Positions 1 to 7,953 of a stretch of DNA of 64,000 nucleotides are shown here, in pieces; position 1 is the stretch's first letter; the number at the start of each line of letters is the position of its first letter. This DNA is from Chitinophaga sp. (GTDB lineage Bacteria > Bacteroidota > Bacteroidia > Chitinophagales > Chitinophagaceae): contig NZ_JAGHZS010000013.1 of NCBI RefSeq assembly GCF_017745275.1, positions 1 through 64,000 on the forward strand, written 5' to 3'. A program made the position numbers and the translations under genes. The notes under the pieces were generated by a model. The model did not search any database. It saw only the letters and a program-made list of their open reading frames with translations, and was not told the DNA's origin.

Positions 1-26
1 ATGTGTCAACTTATTTCAGGACGACT

Positions 27-143
27 CATAAAGCTGAAAGCATAAAGCAAAAAGCTATAAAAGAGAATGGCCAGAGCGGATATTATTCCTTTGCTCTGGC
101 CATTCTCTTTTATAGCTTTTTGCTTTATGCTTTCAGCTTTATG
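27..143. repeat. Heptad-armed inverted repeat, family A, copy 1
   Basis: The left arm (27-77) and right arm (93-143) are a perfect 51-bp inverted repeat around a 15-nt loop. Outer parts of the arms are tandem 7-mers of the form AGCNNAA, followed by AGCTAT and an inner stem that is unique to this copy. The right arm ends 3 nt from the stop codon of the GH109-like gene at 147. No T-run follows, so it is not a standard intrinsic terminator, although the RNA would form a very stable hairpin. Confidence 0.93.
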
Positions 144-146
144 CTC

Positions 147-1541
147 TTAGTACTGATCATCCAGTGCAAAGATCGGTGTTCTGTTCATCCAGCGACCACG
201 GGTGAAGTCAGGGATGAATTGTACGCTGCCGCTTTCTGCTACGGATTGTTCGCTGAGTGGTGTGATAGCATACCAGGTAGCCATGTCGTATACGTCCAGT
301 GGATATGGTGCACCGCGTTTTACGCACTCCAGGAAGGAGTTGAGTACAAACCAGTCCATACCGCCGTGACCAGCGCCTGCAGCGTCGTTGGCATATTTCT
401 TCCACAGTGGGTGGTCGTATTTGCCAAAGTAGCTGTTAGCATCTTTAGGATCGCCGGTTGGTTCCCATTCGTCGTATTTACTTTTCTTTTCTACGTAAAT
501 AGATTTCTGATCATCCATCCAGAGGCCATTGGTACCTTGAACGCGGAAGTTCAGGGAATAAGGGCGTGGAGAGTTGGTATCGTGCGACAGCATAATGGTT
601 TCGCCATTGTTGGTTCTGATCAGGGTAGAAACAATATCACCCAGTTTGAATTCTACTTTGGCATTTGGATGGCTTTCGCCGCCGTTGTCAACGATGTATT
701 TGTGCAGCCCGCGGGATTTGGTCGCCACTGAGGTGAGCGACAGCAAACGGTTACCACGGTTGATGTTGATCATGTTGTTGATAGGACCCAGACCATGAGA
801 AGGGTAGAGGTCAGCGTTGCGGTGAACAGAGTGGGCAGTTCTCCATTTAGCTTCGGACAATGCTTTCTCTCCAAATTCCACACCACCACCATAGTATTGT
901 TTACCGTTGTTGAATTTAACACCGCGTAAGTCGTGCTGGTAGCCGCCCTGTAGGTGTGTCAACTCACCGAATAAACCCTGACGCACCATATTTAACACGG
1001 CCATCACGTCTCTGCGGTAGCATACGTTTTCCATACCAAATACGGGGATACCGGTTTGTTCGCTGGTGTTTACCAGTTCCCAGCATTCCTGGATATCAGA
1101 GGCGCCGCATACTTCTACCGCAGGTGTTTTACCAGCTTTCATGGCAGCAACGGCCATAATGGTATGCCATTCCCATGGCGTAGCAATTACCACCGCATCA
1201 ATATCATCGCGTTTCAGCAGGTTACGGAAATCTTCCGGACCATTGGTATATTCCGCTACTTTCTTTTTGGTGCCATAAGCTTTTTCAATCATTGCTTTTG
1301 CTTTAGGAACAGTGAAAGCTGTATCCGGATCAGCGAAAGCGATCACTTCAGCATCTTCGCGGTGAAGGAAGAAATTCAGGTGGCCCAGTCCGCGGGCACC
1401 TACGCCAATAACACCAATTCTAACTTTCGGCTTCTTCTCATTGGCAAATAACTTGGCAGAAGAGCCCAGCATAGAAATACCTACGCCAGCCGCTACTGTG
1501 TTTTTCAGAAAACTTCTGCGATGCAGTGGTTGTTTATTCAT
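147..1541 (-). CDS. Gfo/Idh/MocA-family oxidoreductase, GH109-like glycosidase candidate
   Basis: A 464-residue secreted protein. The N-terminus carries a twin-arginine signal (RRSFLKN, then a hydrophobic stretch ending near residue 34), so it should be folded with its cofactor and exported by Tat. A Rossmann NAD-binding domain follows with GVIGVGARGLGH at about residues 43-54. The C-terminal half has the HGLGPINNMININRG stretch and a GHGGMDWFV motif, as in GH109 enzymes, which hydrolyse alpha-N-acetylgalactosamine by an NAD-dependent oxidation-elimination route. Length fits that family. Many GH109 relatives have other or unknown specificities, so the substrate is inferred. It is divergent from a GH29 fucosidase with 271 nt between them, which suggests a shared glycan target. 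Start chosen at the ATG that begins the Tat signal. Confidence 0.85.
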   Translation of the reverse strand: MNKQPLHRRSFLKNTVAAGVGISMLGSSAKLFANEKKPKVRIGVIGVGARGLGHLNFFLHREDAEVIAFADPDTAFTVPKAKAMIEKAYGTKKKVAEYTNGPEDFRNLLKRDDIDAVVIATPWEWHTIMAVAAMKAGKTPAVEVCGASDIQECWELVNTSEQTGIPVFGMENVCYRRDVMAVLNMVRQGLFGELTHLQGGYQHDLRGVKFNNGKQYYGGGVEFGEKALSEAKWRTAHSVHRNADLYPSHGLGPINNMININRGNRLLSLTSVATKSRGLHKYIVDNGGESHPNAKVEFKLGDIVSTLIRTNNGETIMLSHDTNSPRPYSLNFRVQGTNGLWMDDQKSIYVEKKSKYDEWEPTGDPKDANSYFGKYDHPLWKKYANDAAGAGHGGMDWFVLNSFLECVKRGAPYPLDVYDMATWYAITPLSEQSVAESGSVQFIPDFTRGRWMNRTPIFALDDQY

Positions 1542-1812
1542 TGTTCAAAGTTTGTTAGCGTATACTTTTATACGGTAAAGGAGGCACTAAATTTATAAAA
1601 ATTGGTTTATCTAAACCAACCCTAAGTAGAATATTCTTACATTTTTGTGATAAACGGTGAAGAAACTGCCCACTTGTGCTTCTAAAGTGTCCACTGCGGT
1701 TTCCGGCAAGGTCAATTTAGAATTAATAATAGCGAATTTGAGATTGATTCCTTATCATTATCTGCTCTATCTTCGCTAGCATCTGTAATTCATAAAACTT
1801 TTATTTCCGGCA

Positions 1813-3867
1813 ATGAAGAAAAGCACATTACTCCTGGCAGGGCTGCTGGGTTTTAATATGGCGATGGCACAGGATATTAAACCCTATGGCGCGTTACCAT
1901 CAAAAGCACAGGTAGCCTGGAATGACCTGGAATATTATATGTTCATTCACTTTGGTCCCAATACTTTCACCAACAAGGAATGGGGACATGGAGATGAAGA
2001 CCCGAAAGTGTTTAATCCTACACACCTGGATGCCCGGCAGTGGGCACGTACAGCTAAGTTAGCCGGTATGAAAGGTATTGTGATCACCGCCAAACACCAT
2101 GATGGTTTTTGTTTGTGGCCCAGTAAATACAGCACCCATACCGTACGGGAAAGTGCCTGGAAAAATGGTAAAGGAGATGTGCTGAAAGAATTATCGGCCG
2201 CCTGTAAAGAATATGGTCTGAAGTTCGGCGTGTATTTGTCGCCCTGGGACCGTAATCATCCGGAGTATGGCACAGCCACCTACAACCAGGTGTTTGCCAA
2301 TACGCTCACAGAAGTATTATCCAGCTACGGGCCGGTGTTTGAACAGTGGTTTGATGGCGCCAATGGTGGTAATATCAAGCAACCGTACGACTGGAACCTG
2401 TTTCACAGCGTAGTATACAAGCATCAACCCAATGCAGTTATTTTCAGTGACGTAGGTCCTGGCTGCCGTTGGGTAGGGAATGAAAATGGTATTGCCGGTA
2501 CTACTAACTGGAGTACGTTAAATGTAAAAGGATTTTCCCCCGGTGCCGGAGGCCCGTCTACGAAATCACTCAATGAGGGTAATGAGGATGGCGAACAATG
2601 GATTCCTGCAGAATGTGATGTATCTATCCGTCCGGGATGGTTTTATAGCCCGGAAACGAATGATAAAGTAAAATCTGTATCTACGCTGCTGGATATTTAT
2701 TATGGTTCCGTAGGACGCAATGGTAACCTGATCCTGAATGTGCCGGTAGACAGAGACGGGTTGATTCATCCGAATGATTCCACCCGTTTGATGGAGTTAA
2801 GAAAGGTGCTGGATGCGTCTTTCAAAGATAATCTGGCTAAAAAAGCGGTGGTAACGGCAACGAATACACGTAGTGGTAATGCTGCTGTGAAAATAGCGAA
2901 CCTGACAGATGGCACCAATGCTACTTATTGGGCCACTGCGGATGATGCGAAAACGACTGCCATTACGCTGACTTATCAGAAGCCGGTAACCTTTAACCGT
3001 GTGGTGTTACAGGAGTACATTGCGCTTGGGCAGCGGGTACAAAATTTCTCCGTAGAGATCCTGGAAAACGGGCAGTGGAAGGAAATAGCGAAAGAAACAA
3101 CGATAGGGCACAAACGCATTTTACGTTTACCGGATTATACCACTACGCAGGTGCGGATCAATATCCTGGATGCCAAAGCGGCACCGGTGATCAGTGAGGT
3201 GCAGTTGTATAAAGCGCCCGGGTTGTTGGCTACACCACAGATAGCGCGAGGTAAAGATGGAAATGTAACCATTACTTGTGCTTCTGCAGATGTGGATATT
3301 CGCTATACGTTGGATGGTACGGCACCTACACAGCAGTCGCCTAAATATCCGGTGGCAAAGAAAGAACAGGTGGTGGCTGTGGTGCTGCCCCGTGGCGGTG
3401 TGGTGAAAGCCAAAGCCTTCAGCAAAGATGGCAGCAGCAGTGAAACGGTGAAAGCATCCTTTGATGTAGCGCCCGCCAAATGGAGCGTGTTGCCTGCTGA
3501 TGCCAGTGCTGCAATAGACGGCGATGCAGGTACAATATATAATACAGACGCCACGAAATATCCGCACGAATTGCAGGTGGACCTGGGCGAGCTCCTGTCT
3601 CTCAAAGGATTTACTTATTTACCCCCAGCGGGAGATGGCGCTAAGGGAGTGGTATACGGTTATGCGTTCTATGTAAGTGCCGACGGCAAGAACTGGGGCA
3701 ACCCGGTAGCCAGCGGCCAGTTTGCCAATATTAAGAATAACCCGGTACTGCAGTCCGTTCCTTTCAAGGCTACCAAAGCCCGGTATATCCGGTTTGTGGC
3801 GGTAAGTCCGGCGAGTGAGTCGGATACGCAGGCAGGAATAGCCGAGCTGGGTGTCATCACCCGGTAA
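1813..3867 (+). CDS. Secreted alpha-L-fucosidase, GH29, with C-terminal carbohydrate-binding modules
   Basis: A 684-residue protein with a signal peptide (about residues 1-19, cleavage after AMA). The GH29 barrel spans about 25-335, with MFIHFGPNTF, the AKHHDGF loop and the likely nucleophile Asp181 in QWFDGANGG. After it come an F5/8 type C (discoidin) module (about 345-470), a chitobiase/FN3-like module (about 475-550, with RYTLDGTAPT) and a second F5/8-like module to the C-terminus. GH29 enzymes remove alpha-linked fucose from glycans with retention. The modular tail suggests action on polymeric or surface-bound glycans in the periplasm or outside the cell. It is divergent from the GH109-like gene and closed by a hairpin terminator at 3885-3933. 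Linkage specificity cannot be read from the sequence. Confidence 0.93.
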   Translation: MKKSTLLLAGLLGFNMAMAQDIKPYGALPSKAQVAWNDLEYYMFIHFGPNTFTNKEWGHGDEDPKVFNPTHLDARQWARTAKLAGMKGIVITAKHHDGFCLWPSKYSTHTVRESAWKNGKGDVLKELSAACKEYGLKFGVYLSPWDRNHPEYGTATYNQVFANTLTEVLSSYGPVFEQWFDGANGGNIKQPYDWNLFHSVVYKHQPNAVIFSDVGPGCRWVGNENGIAGTTNWSTLNVKGFSPGAGGPSTKSLNEGNEDGEQWIPAECDVSIRPGWFYSPETNDKVKSVSTLLDIYYGSVGRNGNLILNVPVDRDGLIHPNDSTRLMELRKVLDASFKDNLAKKAVVTATNTRSGNAAVKIANLTDGTNATYWATADDAKTTAITLTYQKPVTFNRVVLQEYIALGQRVQNFSVEILENGQWKEIAKETTIGHKRILRLPDYTTTQVRINILDAKAAPVISEVQLYKAPGLLATPQIARGKDGNVTITCASADVDIRYTLDGTAPTQQSPKYPVAKKEQVVAVVLPRGGVVKAKAFSKDGSSSETVKASFDVAPAKWSVLPADASAAIDGDAGTIYNTDATKYPHELQVDLGELLSLKGFTYLPPAGDGAKGVVYGYAFYVSADGKNWGNPVASGQFANIKNNPVLQSVPFKATKARYIRFVAVSPASESDTQAGIAELGVITR

Positions 3868-3884
3868 GAAAAAACGACCCGATG

Positions 3885-3933
3885 AGCGGAGATAAGTGTC
3901 GATTTGACGGTACTTGTCTCCGCTAATCTTTTT
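3885..3933 (+). terminator. Intrinsic terminator after the GH29 gene
   Basis: Stem AGCGGAGATAAG (3885-3896) pairs with CTTGTCTCCGCT (3913-3924) with one mismatch and is followed by a T-rich run to 3933. It lies 17 nt after the fucosidase stop codon. Confidence 0.75.
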
Positions 3934-4070
3934 ATAATCAATGTAAAAATTAATAATATATAACCCCTCTGAGCAGATCAACAGGCCTTATCCCGGTCAA
4001 CCCAATGTCAGCCTTTGTTAAAATTGTGTCCCCACGAAAAAAAATTCGACTATTTAAAAAGATATTGTTA

Positions 4071-4078
4071 TAACTTTG
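4071..4078 (+). promoter_or_regulatory. Candidate -7 box (TAACTTTG) of the arginine operon
   Basis: TAACTTTG matches the Bacteroidetes -7 consensus TAnnTTTG. No clear TTTG is seen at the -33 position. Transcription from here would give a leader of roughly 280 nt before the TTG start of the GNAT gene, long enough to hold the short ORFs described at 4211. Region 3934-4364 otherwise has no recognised gene. Confidence 0.5.
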
Positions 4079-4210
4079 CGGATATTCTAAACTAAAGACA
4101 ATATTTATAACAATTTAACGCTGAACTGAAGTTGGAAAAAACCGCAACTCATACCAACATCTCTGCATATCATCCCGCTTTAAACAAAGGGGTATATTCT
4201 GTTGGGTTCA

Positions 4211-4360
4211 ATGTCTTTAGATTCCTTTCCCGACGACCTAGAATTTGATAGCGCTTACCCACATAACCGCTATCGCACCGTGATTCCCCAATCCTCCGGT
4301 GAGCCTTTTCCATTAATGGAATTTCAAGTTAGTTTATTGATTCACGATTTCAATTTTTAA
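4211..4360 (+). CDS. Possible 49-residue small ORF in the arginine operon leader
   Basis: An ATG ORF (starting MSLDSFPDDLEF, acidic, ending HDFNF) of 49 codons whose TAA ends 4 nt before the TTG start of the GNAT gene. That spacing would suit translational coupling to a weak start codon. I do not recognise the product. It holds only two Arg codons close together (NRYR), so it is not an obvious arginine attenuator peptide. A second overlapping frame, a TTG-started 38-codon ORF at 4132-4248, also lies in the leader. Neither has a convincing ribosome binding site, and both could be chance. Confidence 0.25.
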   Translation: MSLDSFPDDLEFDSAYPHNRYRTVIPQSSGEPFPLMEFQVSLLIHDFNF

Positions 4361-4364
4361 AAAG

Positions 4365-5138
4365 TTGGAAAATCAACATATCATCGTTAGGGTAGCCACT
4401 CCTGACGATATCCACTATTCAAATACCATCACCGATGAGATGGAATCGTCTGCAAAAGCGCGTGGAACCGGTATTGCCAAGCGTTCCCCTGCCTATGTAG
4501 AGCTGAAAATGCAGGAAGGTAAAGCCGTGATTGCCGTGACAGACAAAGGTGATTGGGTAGGCTTTTGCTATATAGAAGCCTGGGGCCACGATAAATTTGT
4601 TGCCAATTCCGGACTCATCGTTAATCCCGCCTTCAGAGGTCATGGCGTCGCTAAATCGATTAAGAAAAGAATATTCGAGCTTTCCCGGGAGAAATATCCT
4701 GATTCCAAAATTTTTGGTTTAACCACTGGTTTGGCGGTGATGAAAATCAACTCTGAACTGGGCTATGAACCAGTGACCTATTCCGAGCTCACGGATGACG
4801 ACGAGTTCTGGAAAGGCTGCAGAAGTTGCGTCAACTTCGACATTCTTACGGCTAAAAACAGGAAAAACTGTTTATGTACTGCGATGCTGTACAACCCGGA
4901 GGAGAAACTGAAGGAAGCCGAAGAGAAAGCTATGGCTGAAAAAGCAGCAGCTGCTGTAAAACAGCCCCAGCTGCATGTGACCGCCAGCGGCGATATACAC
5001 CACGAAAGACGCCGCCGCAGATTTAAAGGAAACATAAAGTTGTACGAGCGTTGGTTGCGTTTTAAAAGATTTGTTTTGCTGAAGAGCAAAAAAGAAGGCG
5101 GCGCCACCGGATCTAAAAAGAAATTCTTCCTGTTCTGA
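4365..5138 (+). CDS. GNAT N-acetyltransferase, candidate N-acylglutamate synthase of the arginine operon
   Basis: A 257-residue protein. The GNAT fold covers about residues 8-135, with the acetyl-CoA loop region at VNPAFRGHGVAKSIKKR. A conserved-looking cysteine-rich segment follows (GCRSC, then KNCLC, about residues 150-170), then an Ala/Glu-rich helix and a basic tail (HERRRRRF to the C-terminus). As first gene of an arginine operon that lacks a classical argA or argJ, it probably acylates glutamate; this is inference from position. The only in-frame start is TTG at 4365, because a TGA lies upstream at 4338-4340. The four cysteines could bind metal. argG follows after 50 nt on the same strand. 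Confidence 0.8.
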   Translation: MENQHIIVRVATPDDIHYSNTITDEMESSAKARGTGIAKRSPAYVELKMQEGKAVIAVTDKGDWVGFCYIEAWGHDKFVANSGLIVNPAFRGHGVAKSIKKRIFELSREKYPDSKIFGLTTGLAVMKINSELGYEPVTYSELTDDDEFWKGCRSCVNFDILTAKNRKNCLCTAMLYNPEEKLKEAEEKAMAEKAAAAVKQPQLHVTASGDIHHERRRRRFKGNIKLYERWLRFKRFVLLKSKKEGGATGSKKKFFLF

Positions 5139-5188
5139 TAACAGGATCTCTCAATATTGTTACTGGAATTATAAAAAAAGATGTCATA

Positions 5189-6391
5189 ATGAAAAAAGTT
5201 GTACTGGGATTTAGCGGAGGACTTGATACTTCCTATTGCGTTAAATATCTGACTGAAGAAAAAGGATATGAAGTGCATTCAGTGATCGTGAACACTGGTG
5301 GTTTTTCTGAAGAAGAACTGCAGGAAATTGAAAAGCGCGCTTACAACCTGGGCGTTAAAAGTCATAGAACTGTTAATGCAATACGTTCTTATTATGATGG
5401 CGTTATCAAATATCTCATCTTCGGTAATGTACTGAAAAATAATACCTACCCGCTGAGCGTGAGTGCAGAGCGTATGAGCCAGGCACTGGCCATCGCAGAA
5501 TATGTGAAAGAAGTAGGCGCAGACGCAGTAGCACATGGTAGCACCGGTGCCGGTAACGACCAGGTGCGCTTCGACATGGTATTTCATATCATGATTCCAG
5601 GTGTGGAAATCATTACCCCTATCCGCGATATGAAACTGAGCCGTGAAGAAGAAATTTCCTACCTGAAATCAAAAGGTGTGGAAGTGAATTTCGAAAAAGC
5701 CATGTACTCTATTAATAAAGGTATGTGGGGAACTTCTGTAGGTGGTAAAGAAACCCTTACTTCCAATGGCATGTTGCCAGAAGCCGCCTGGCCTACCCAG
5801 CTGACAAAGCAAGGCGAGGAACAGGTGAAATTAACTTTTGAAAAAGGTGAGCTGACAGGAGTAAACGATAAAAAATTCGGTCATCCTTCTGAAGCTATAC
5901 AATATCTGCAAACTATTGCCGGTCCATTCGCTATTGGCCGCGATATCCACGTAGGCGATACCATCATCGGTATCAAAGGCCGCGTAGGCTTTGAAGCAGC
6001 GGCACCGATGGTGATCATTAAAGCTCACCACGCGCTGGAAAAACACGTATTAACCAAATGGCAGTTGAGCTGGAAAGACCAACTGGCACAGTTCTACGGT
6101 AACTACATGCACGAAGGTCAGATCATGGACCCGGTAATGCGCGACATCGAAGCCTTCCTGCAAAATACCCAGGAAAATGTTTCCGGTGAAGTATTTGTAA
6201 CCCTCATGCCTTATCGCTTCCAGGTAACTGGTATCAGCTCTCCTTACGACCTGATGAGCAGCAAATTTGGCAAGTATGGCGAAATGAACAGCGGCTGGAG
6301 CGGCGAAGACGTAAGAGGCTTCAGCAAAATATTCGGTAACCAGACCATGATCTGGCATCAGGTGAAAGAGAGCATAAAGCAGAAAGCATAA
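5189..6391 (+). CDS. argG: Argininosuccinate synthase
   Basis: A 400-residue protein that joins citrulline and aspartate using ATP to form argininosuccinate, the penultimate arginine step. The P-loop-like ATP pyrophosphatase motif VLGFSGGLDTSY is at residues 5-16, and AHGSTGAGNDQVRF and TSVGGKETLTS are further family motifs. The last seven codons (ESIKQKA plus TAA) are read from the left arm of the heptad repeat that begins at about 6371, so repeat insertion or growth has rewritten the C-terminus. The next operon gene, argC, lies 550 nt downstream, separated by the repeat-flanked four-helix-bundle gene. Confidence 0.97.
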   Translation: MKKVVLGFSGGLDTSYCVKYLTEEKGYEVHSVIVNTGGFSEEELQEIEKRAYNLGVKSHRTVNAIRSYYDGVIKYLIFGNVLKNNTYPLSVSAERMSQALAIAEYVKEVGADAVAHGSTGAGNDQVRFDMVFHIMIPGVEIITPIRDMKLSREEEISYLKSKGVEVNFEKAMYSINKGMWGTSVGGKETLTSNGMLPEAAWPTQLTKQGEEQVKLTFEKGELTGVNDKKFGHPSEAIQYLQTIAGPFAIGRDIHVGDTIIGIKGRVGFEAAAPMVIIKAHHALEKHVLTKWQLSWKDQLAQFYGNYMHEGQIMDPVMRDIEAFLQNTQENVSGEVFVTLMPYRFQVTGISSPYDLMSSKFGKYGEMNSGWSGEDVRGFSKIFGNQTMIWHQVKESIKQKA

Positions 6392-6926
6392 AGCAGAAAG
6401 CTATTGTGTAGAAGATTGAGTGGGAGATTGTGGTTTTAGTATAGTCCGGTTTTAAGGCATTTTATAATGTTTCAAGAAGGACTATATATGAGAGATTACA
6501 AGAAGTTGGAGGTTTGGAGAAAGGCACATATGATGACAACGTTTGTTTATAGAGATGTGGTCACACAGTTGCCGAAGCATGAAATGTTTGCGTTGGTAAG
6601 CCAGATGAAGAGAGCTGCATATAGTGTGCCGTTGAATATAGTGGAAGGATGTGGCAGAGCAACAGAAAGGGACTTTGCGAGATTTCTGGATCATGCGTTG
6701 GGTTCTGTACATGAAGTAGAGTATTGCGCACTCCTGGCTTTTGATTTGAAATTTTTAGATGAGTCAATTTATATTGATCTCAATAAAAAGATAAACGAGG
6801 TAAAAGCTATGTTAATAGCCTTTATCAAAACTTTAAGAATATCATGAGTTAGAAAAGTAGAAAAAAGCATAATCATTCGCTACAATAGCTTTTTGCTTTA
6901 TGCTTTATGCTTTCAGCTTTTTTAGC
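6371..6926. mobile_element. Opened heptad inverted repeat (family A) enclosing a four-helix-bundle gene
   Basis: The left arm (6371-6411) reads four AGCNNAA heptads, then AGCTATTGTGTAG. The right arm (6879-6926), on the reverse strand, reads four AGCNNAA heptads, then AGCTATTGTAGCGAATGAT. The arms match apart from scattered changes within heptads and one base. The same AGCTATTGTAGCGAATGAT core occurs in the gene-less copy at 33489-33529. Between the arms lies a complete four-helix-bundle ORF. The element therefore looks like a family A hairpin with a 470-nt cargo in place of the usual 15-21-nt loop. No transposase or target duplication was found. Confidence 0.7.
6488..6847 (+). CDS. Four-helix bundle protein (23S rRNA intervening-sequence protein family)
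   Basis: A 119-residue protein with the family hallmarks: an N-terminal YKKLEVWRKAH helix, LVSQMKRAAYSVPLNIVEG in the middle and a helical C-terminus. Members were first known from 23S rRNA intervening sequences, and Avd proteins of diversity-generating retroelements share the fold. The biochemical role is unknown. ATG at 6488 is preferred over the in-frame ATG at 6467 because AAGGA lies 6 nt upstream and family members start close to this motif. It interrupts the arginine operon and is bracketed by family A repeat arms, which suggests it moved in as a unit. No reverse transcriptase or rRNA gene is nearby. Confidence 0.88.
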   Translation: MRDYKKLEVWRKAHMMTTFVYRDVVTQLPKHEMFALVSQMKRAAYSVPLNIVEGCGRATERDFARFLDHALGSVHEVEYCALLAFDLKFLDESIYIDLNKKINEVKAMLIAFIKTLRIS

Positions 6927-6941
6927 ATAATCAAATCATAA

Positions 6942-7922
6942 ATGAAACCATCAAAAATTAAAGTAGCTATAATAGGTGGTGCCGGTTACACAGGCGGTGA
7001 AATGATCCGCCTGCTGTTAAATCACCCGGATGTTACTATTTCGTTTGTGCATAGCCGTAGTAACGCCGGGAACCCGTTGTATGCCGTGCATGCAGATTTG
7101 CTGGGAGAAACAGAACAACTGTTTACCGGAGAATTGAGCAACGATATTGATGTAATGTTCCTGTGCCTCGGCCACGGAGAATCCAAAAAATTCCTGGAGG
7201 CTACTGAGGTGGCAGCACATGTGAAAGTGATTGACCTGAGCCAGGATTTTCGTTTAGGCGAAACCGTGAAAGACCGCACCTTTGTATATGGCTTACCGGA
7301 GATGCAACGCGACCTGATTAAATCAGCGCAGAACATCGCCAACCCGGGCTGCTTTGCCACTGCCATTCAACTCGGATTGCTGCCATTGGCTAAAGCCGGC
7401 CTGCTGAAAGAAGTACATACTACCGGCATCACCGGTTCTACCGGTGCTGGCCAAAGCCTGCAGGCCACTTCCCATTTTACCTGGAGAGCCAATAACATTT
7501 CCACCTATAAAGTGCTGAATCATCAGCACCTGAAAGAAATACGACGAAGCCTTCAGCTCTTGCAGCCAGGCTTCAGTGAAGACGTGAACTTTGTACCGGT
7601 AAGGGGCGACTATCCAAGAGGAATTTGGGTGACGTCCTACCTGCAAACTGACTTATCACTCGAAGAGGCGGTGAAGCTGTATAAAGATTTTTATGCCGGT
7701 CATCCGTTTACACACGTCAGCGATAAACAGATAGATCTGAAACAGGTAGTAAACACCAACAAGTGCCTGATTCAATTGGAAAAAAACGGTAGCAAACTGG
7801 TGATCCATTCTATCGAAGACAACCTGTTGAAAGGCGCTTCCGGTCAGGCAGTGCAGAACATGAACCTGATGTGCGGACTGGATGAAACGGCAGGACTGAA
7901 ACTGAAGTCCATCGTGTTCTAA
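6942..7922 (+). CDS. argC: N-acetyl-gamma-glutamyl-phosphate reductase (may act on the succinyl form)
   Basis: A 326-residue protein that reduces N-acyl-glutamyl-phosphate with NADPH to the semialdehyde. The nucleotide-binding motif IIGGAGYTGGEMIRLL is near residues 10-25, and the catalytic cysteine lies in NPGCFATA (about residue 137). Length fits the short type 1 form. It resumes the arginine operon right after the right arm of the heptad element. The acyl group used (acetyl or succinyl) is not settled by this protein; see the transcarbamylase at 9155. Confidence 0.96.
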   Translation: MKPSKIKVAIIGGAGYTGGEMIRLLLNHPDVTISFVHSRSNAGNPLYAVHADLLGETEQLFTGELSNDIDVMFLCLGHGESKKFLEATEVAAHVKVIDLSQDFRLGETVKDRTFVYGLPEMQRDLIKSAQNIANPGCFATAIQLGLLPLAKAGLLKEVHTTGITGSTGAGQSLQATSHFTWRANNISTYKVLNHQHLKEIRRSLQLLQPGFSEDVNFVPVRGDYPRGIWVTSYLQTDLSLEEAVKLYKDFYAGHPFTHVSDKQIDLKQVVNTNKCLIQLEKNGSKLVIHSIEDNLLKGASGQAVQNMNLMCGLDETAGLKLKSIVF

Positions 7923-7953
7923 TTGTTTTCTCATTTTTCAATTATTGGCCAAC

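Noticed and set aside
3..731. Long plus-strand ORF of 242 codons over the GH109-like gene
   Set aside because: It is antisense to a clear, motif-bearing gene, has no recognisable motif, and its start lies in the repeat region.
6488..6847. Diversity-generating retroelement accessory protein (Avd)
   Set aside because: The fold is shared, but no reverse transcriptase, template or variable repeat is present in the window.
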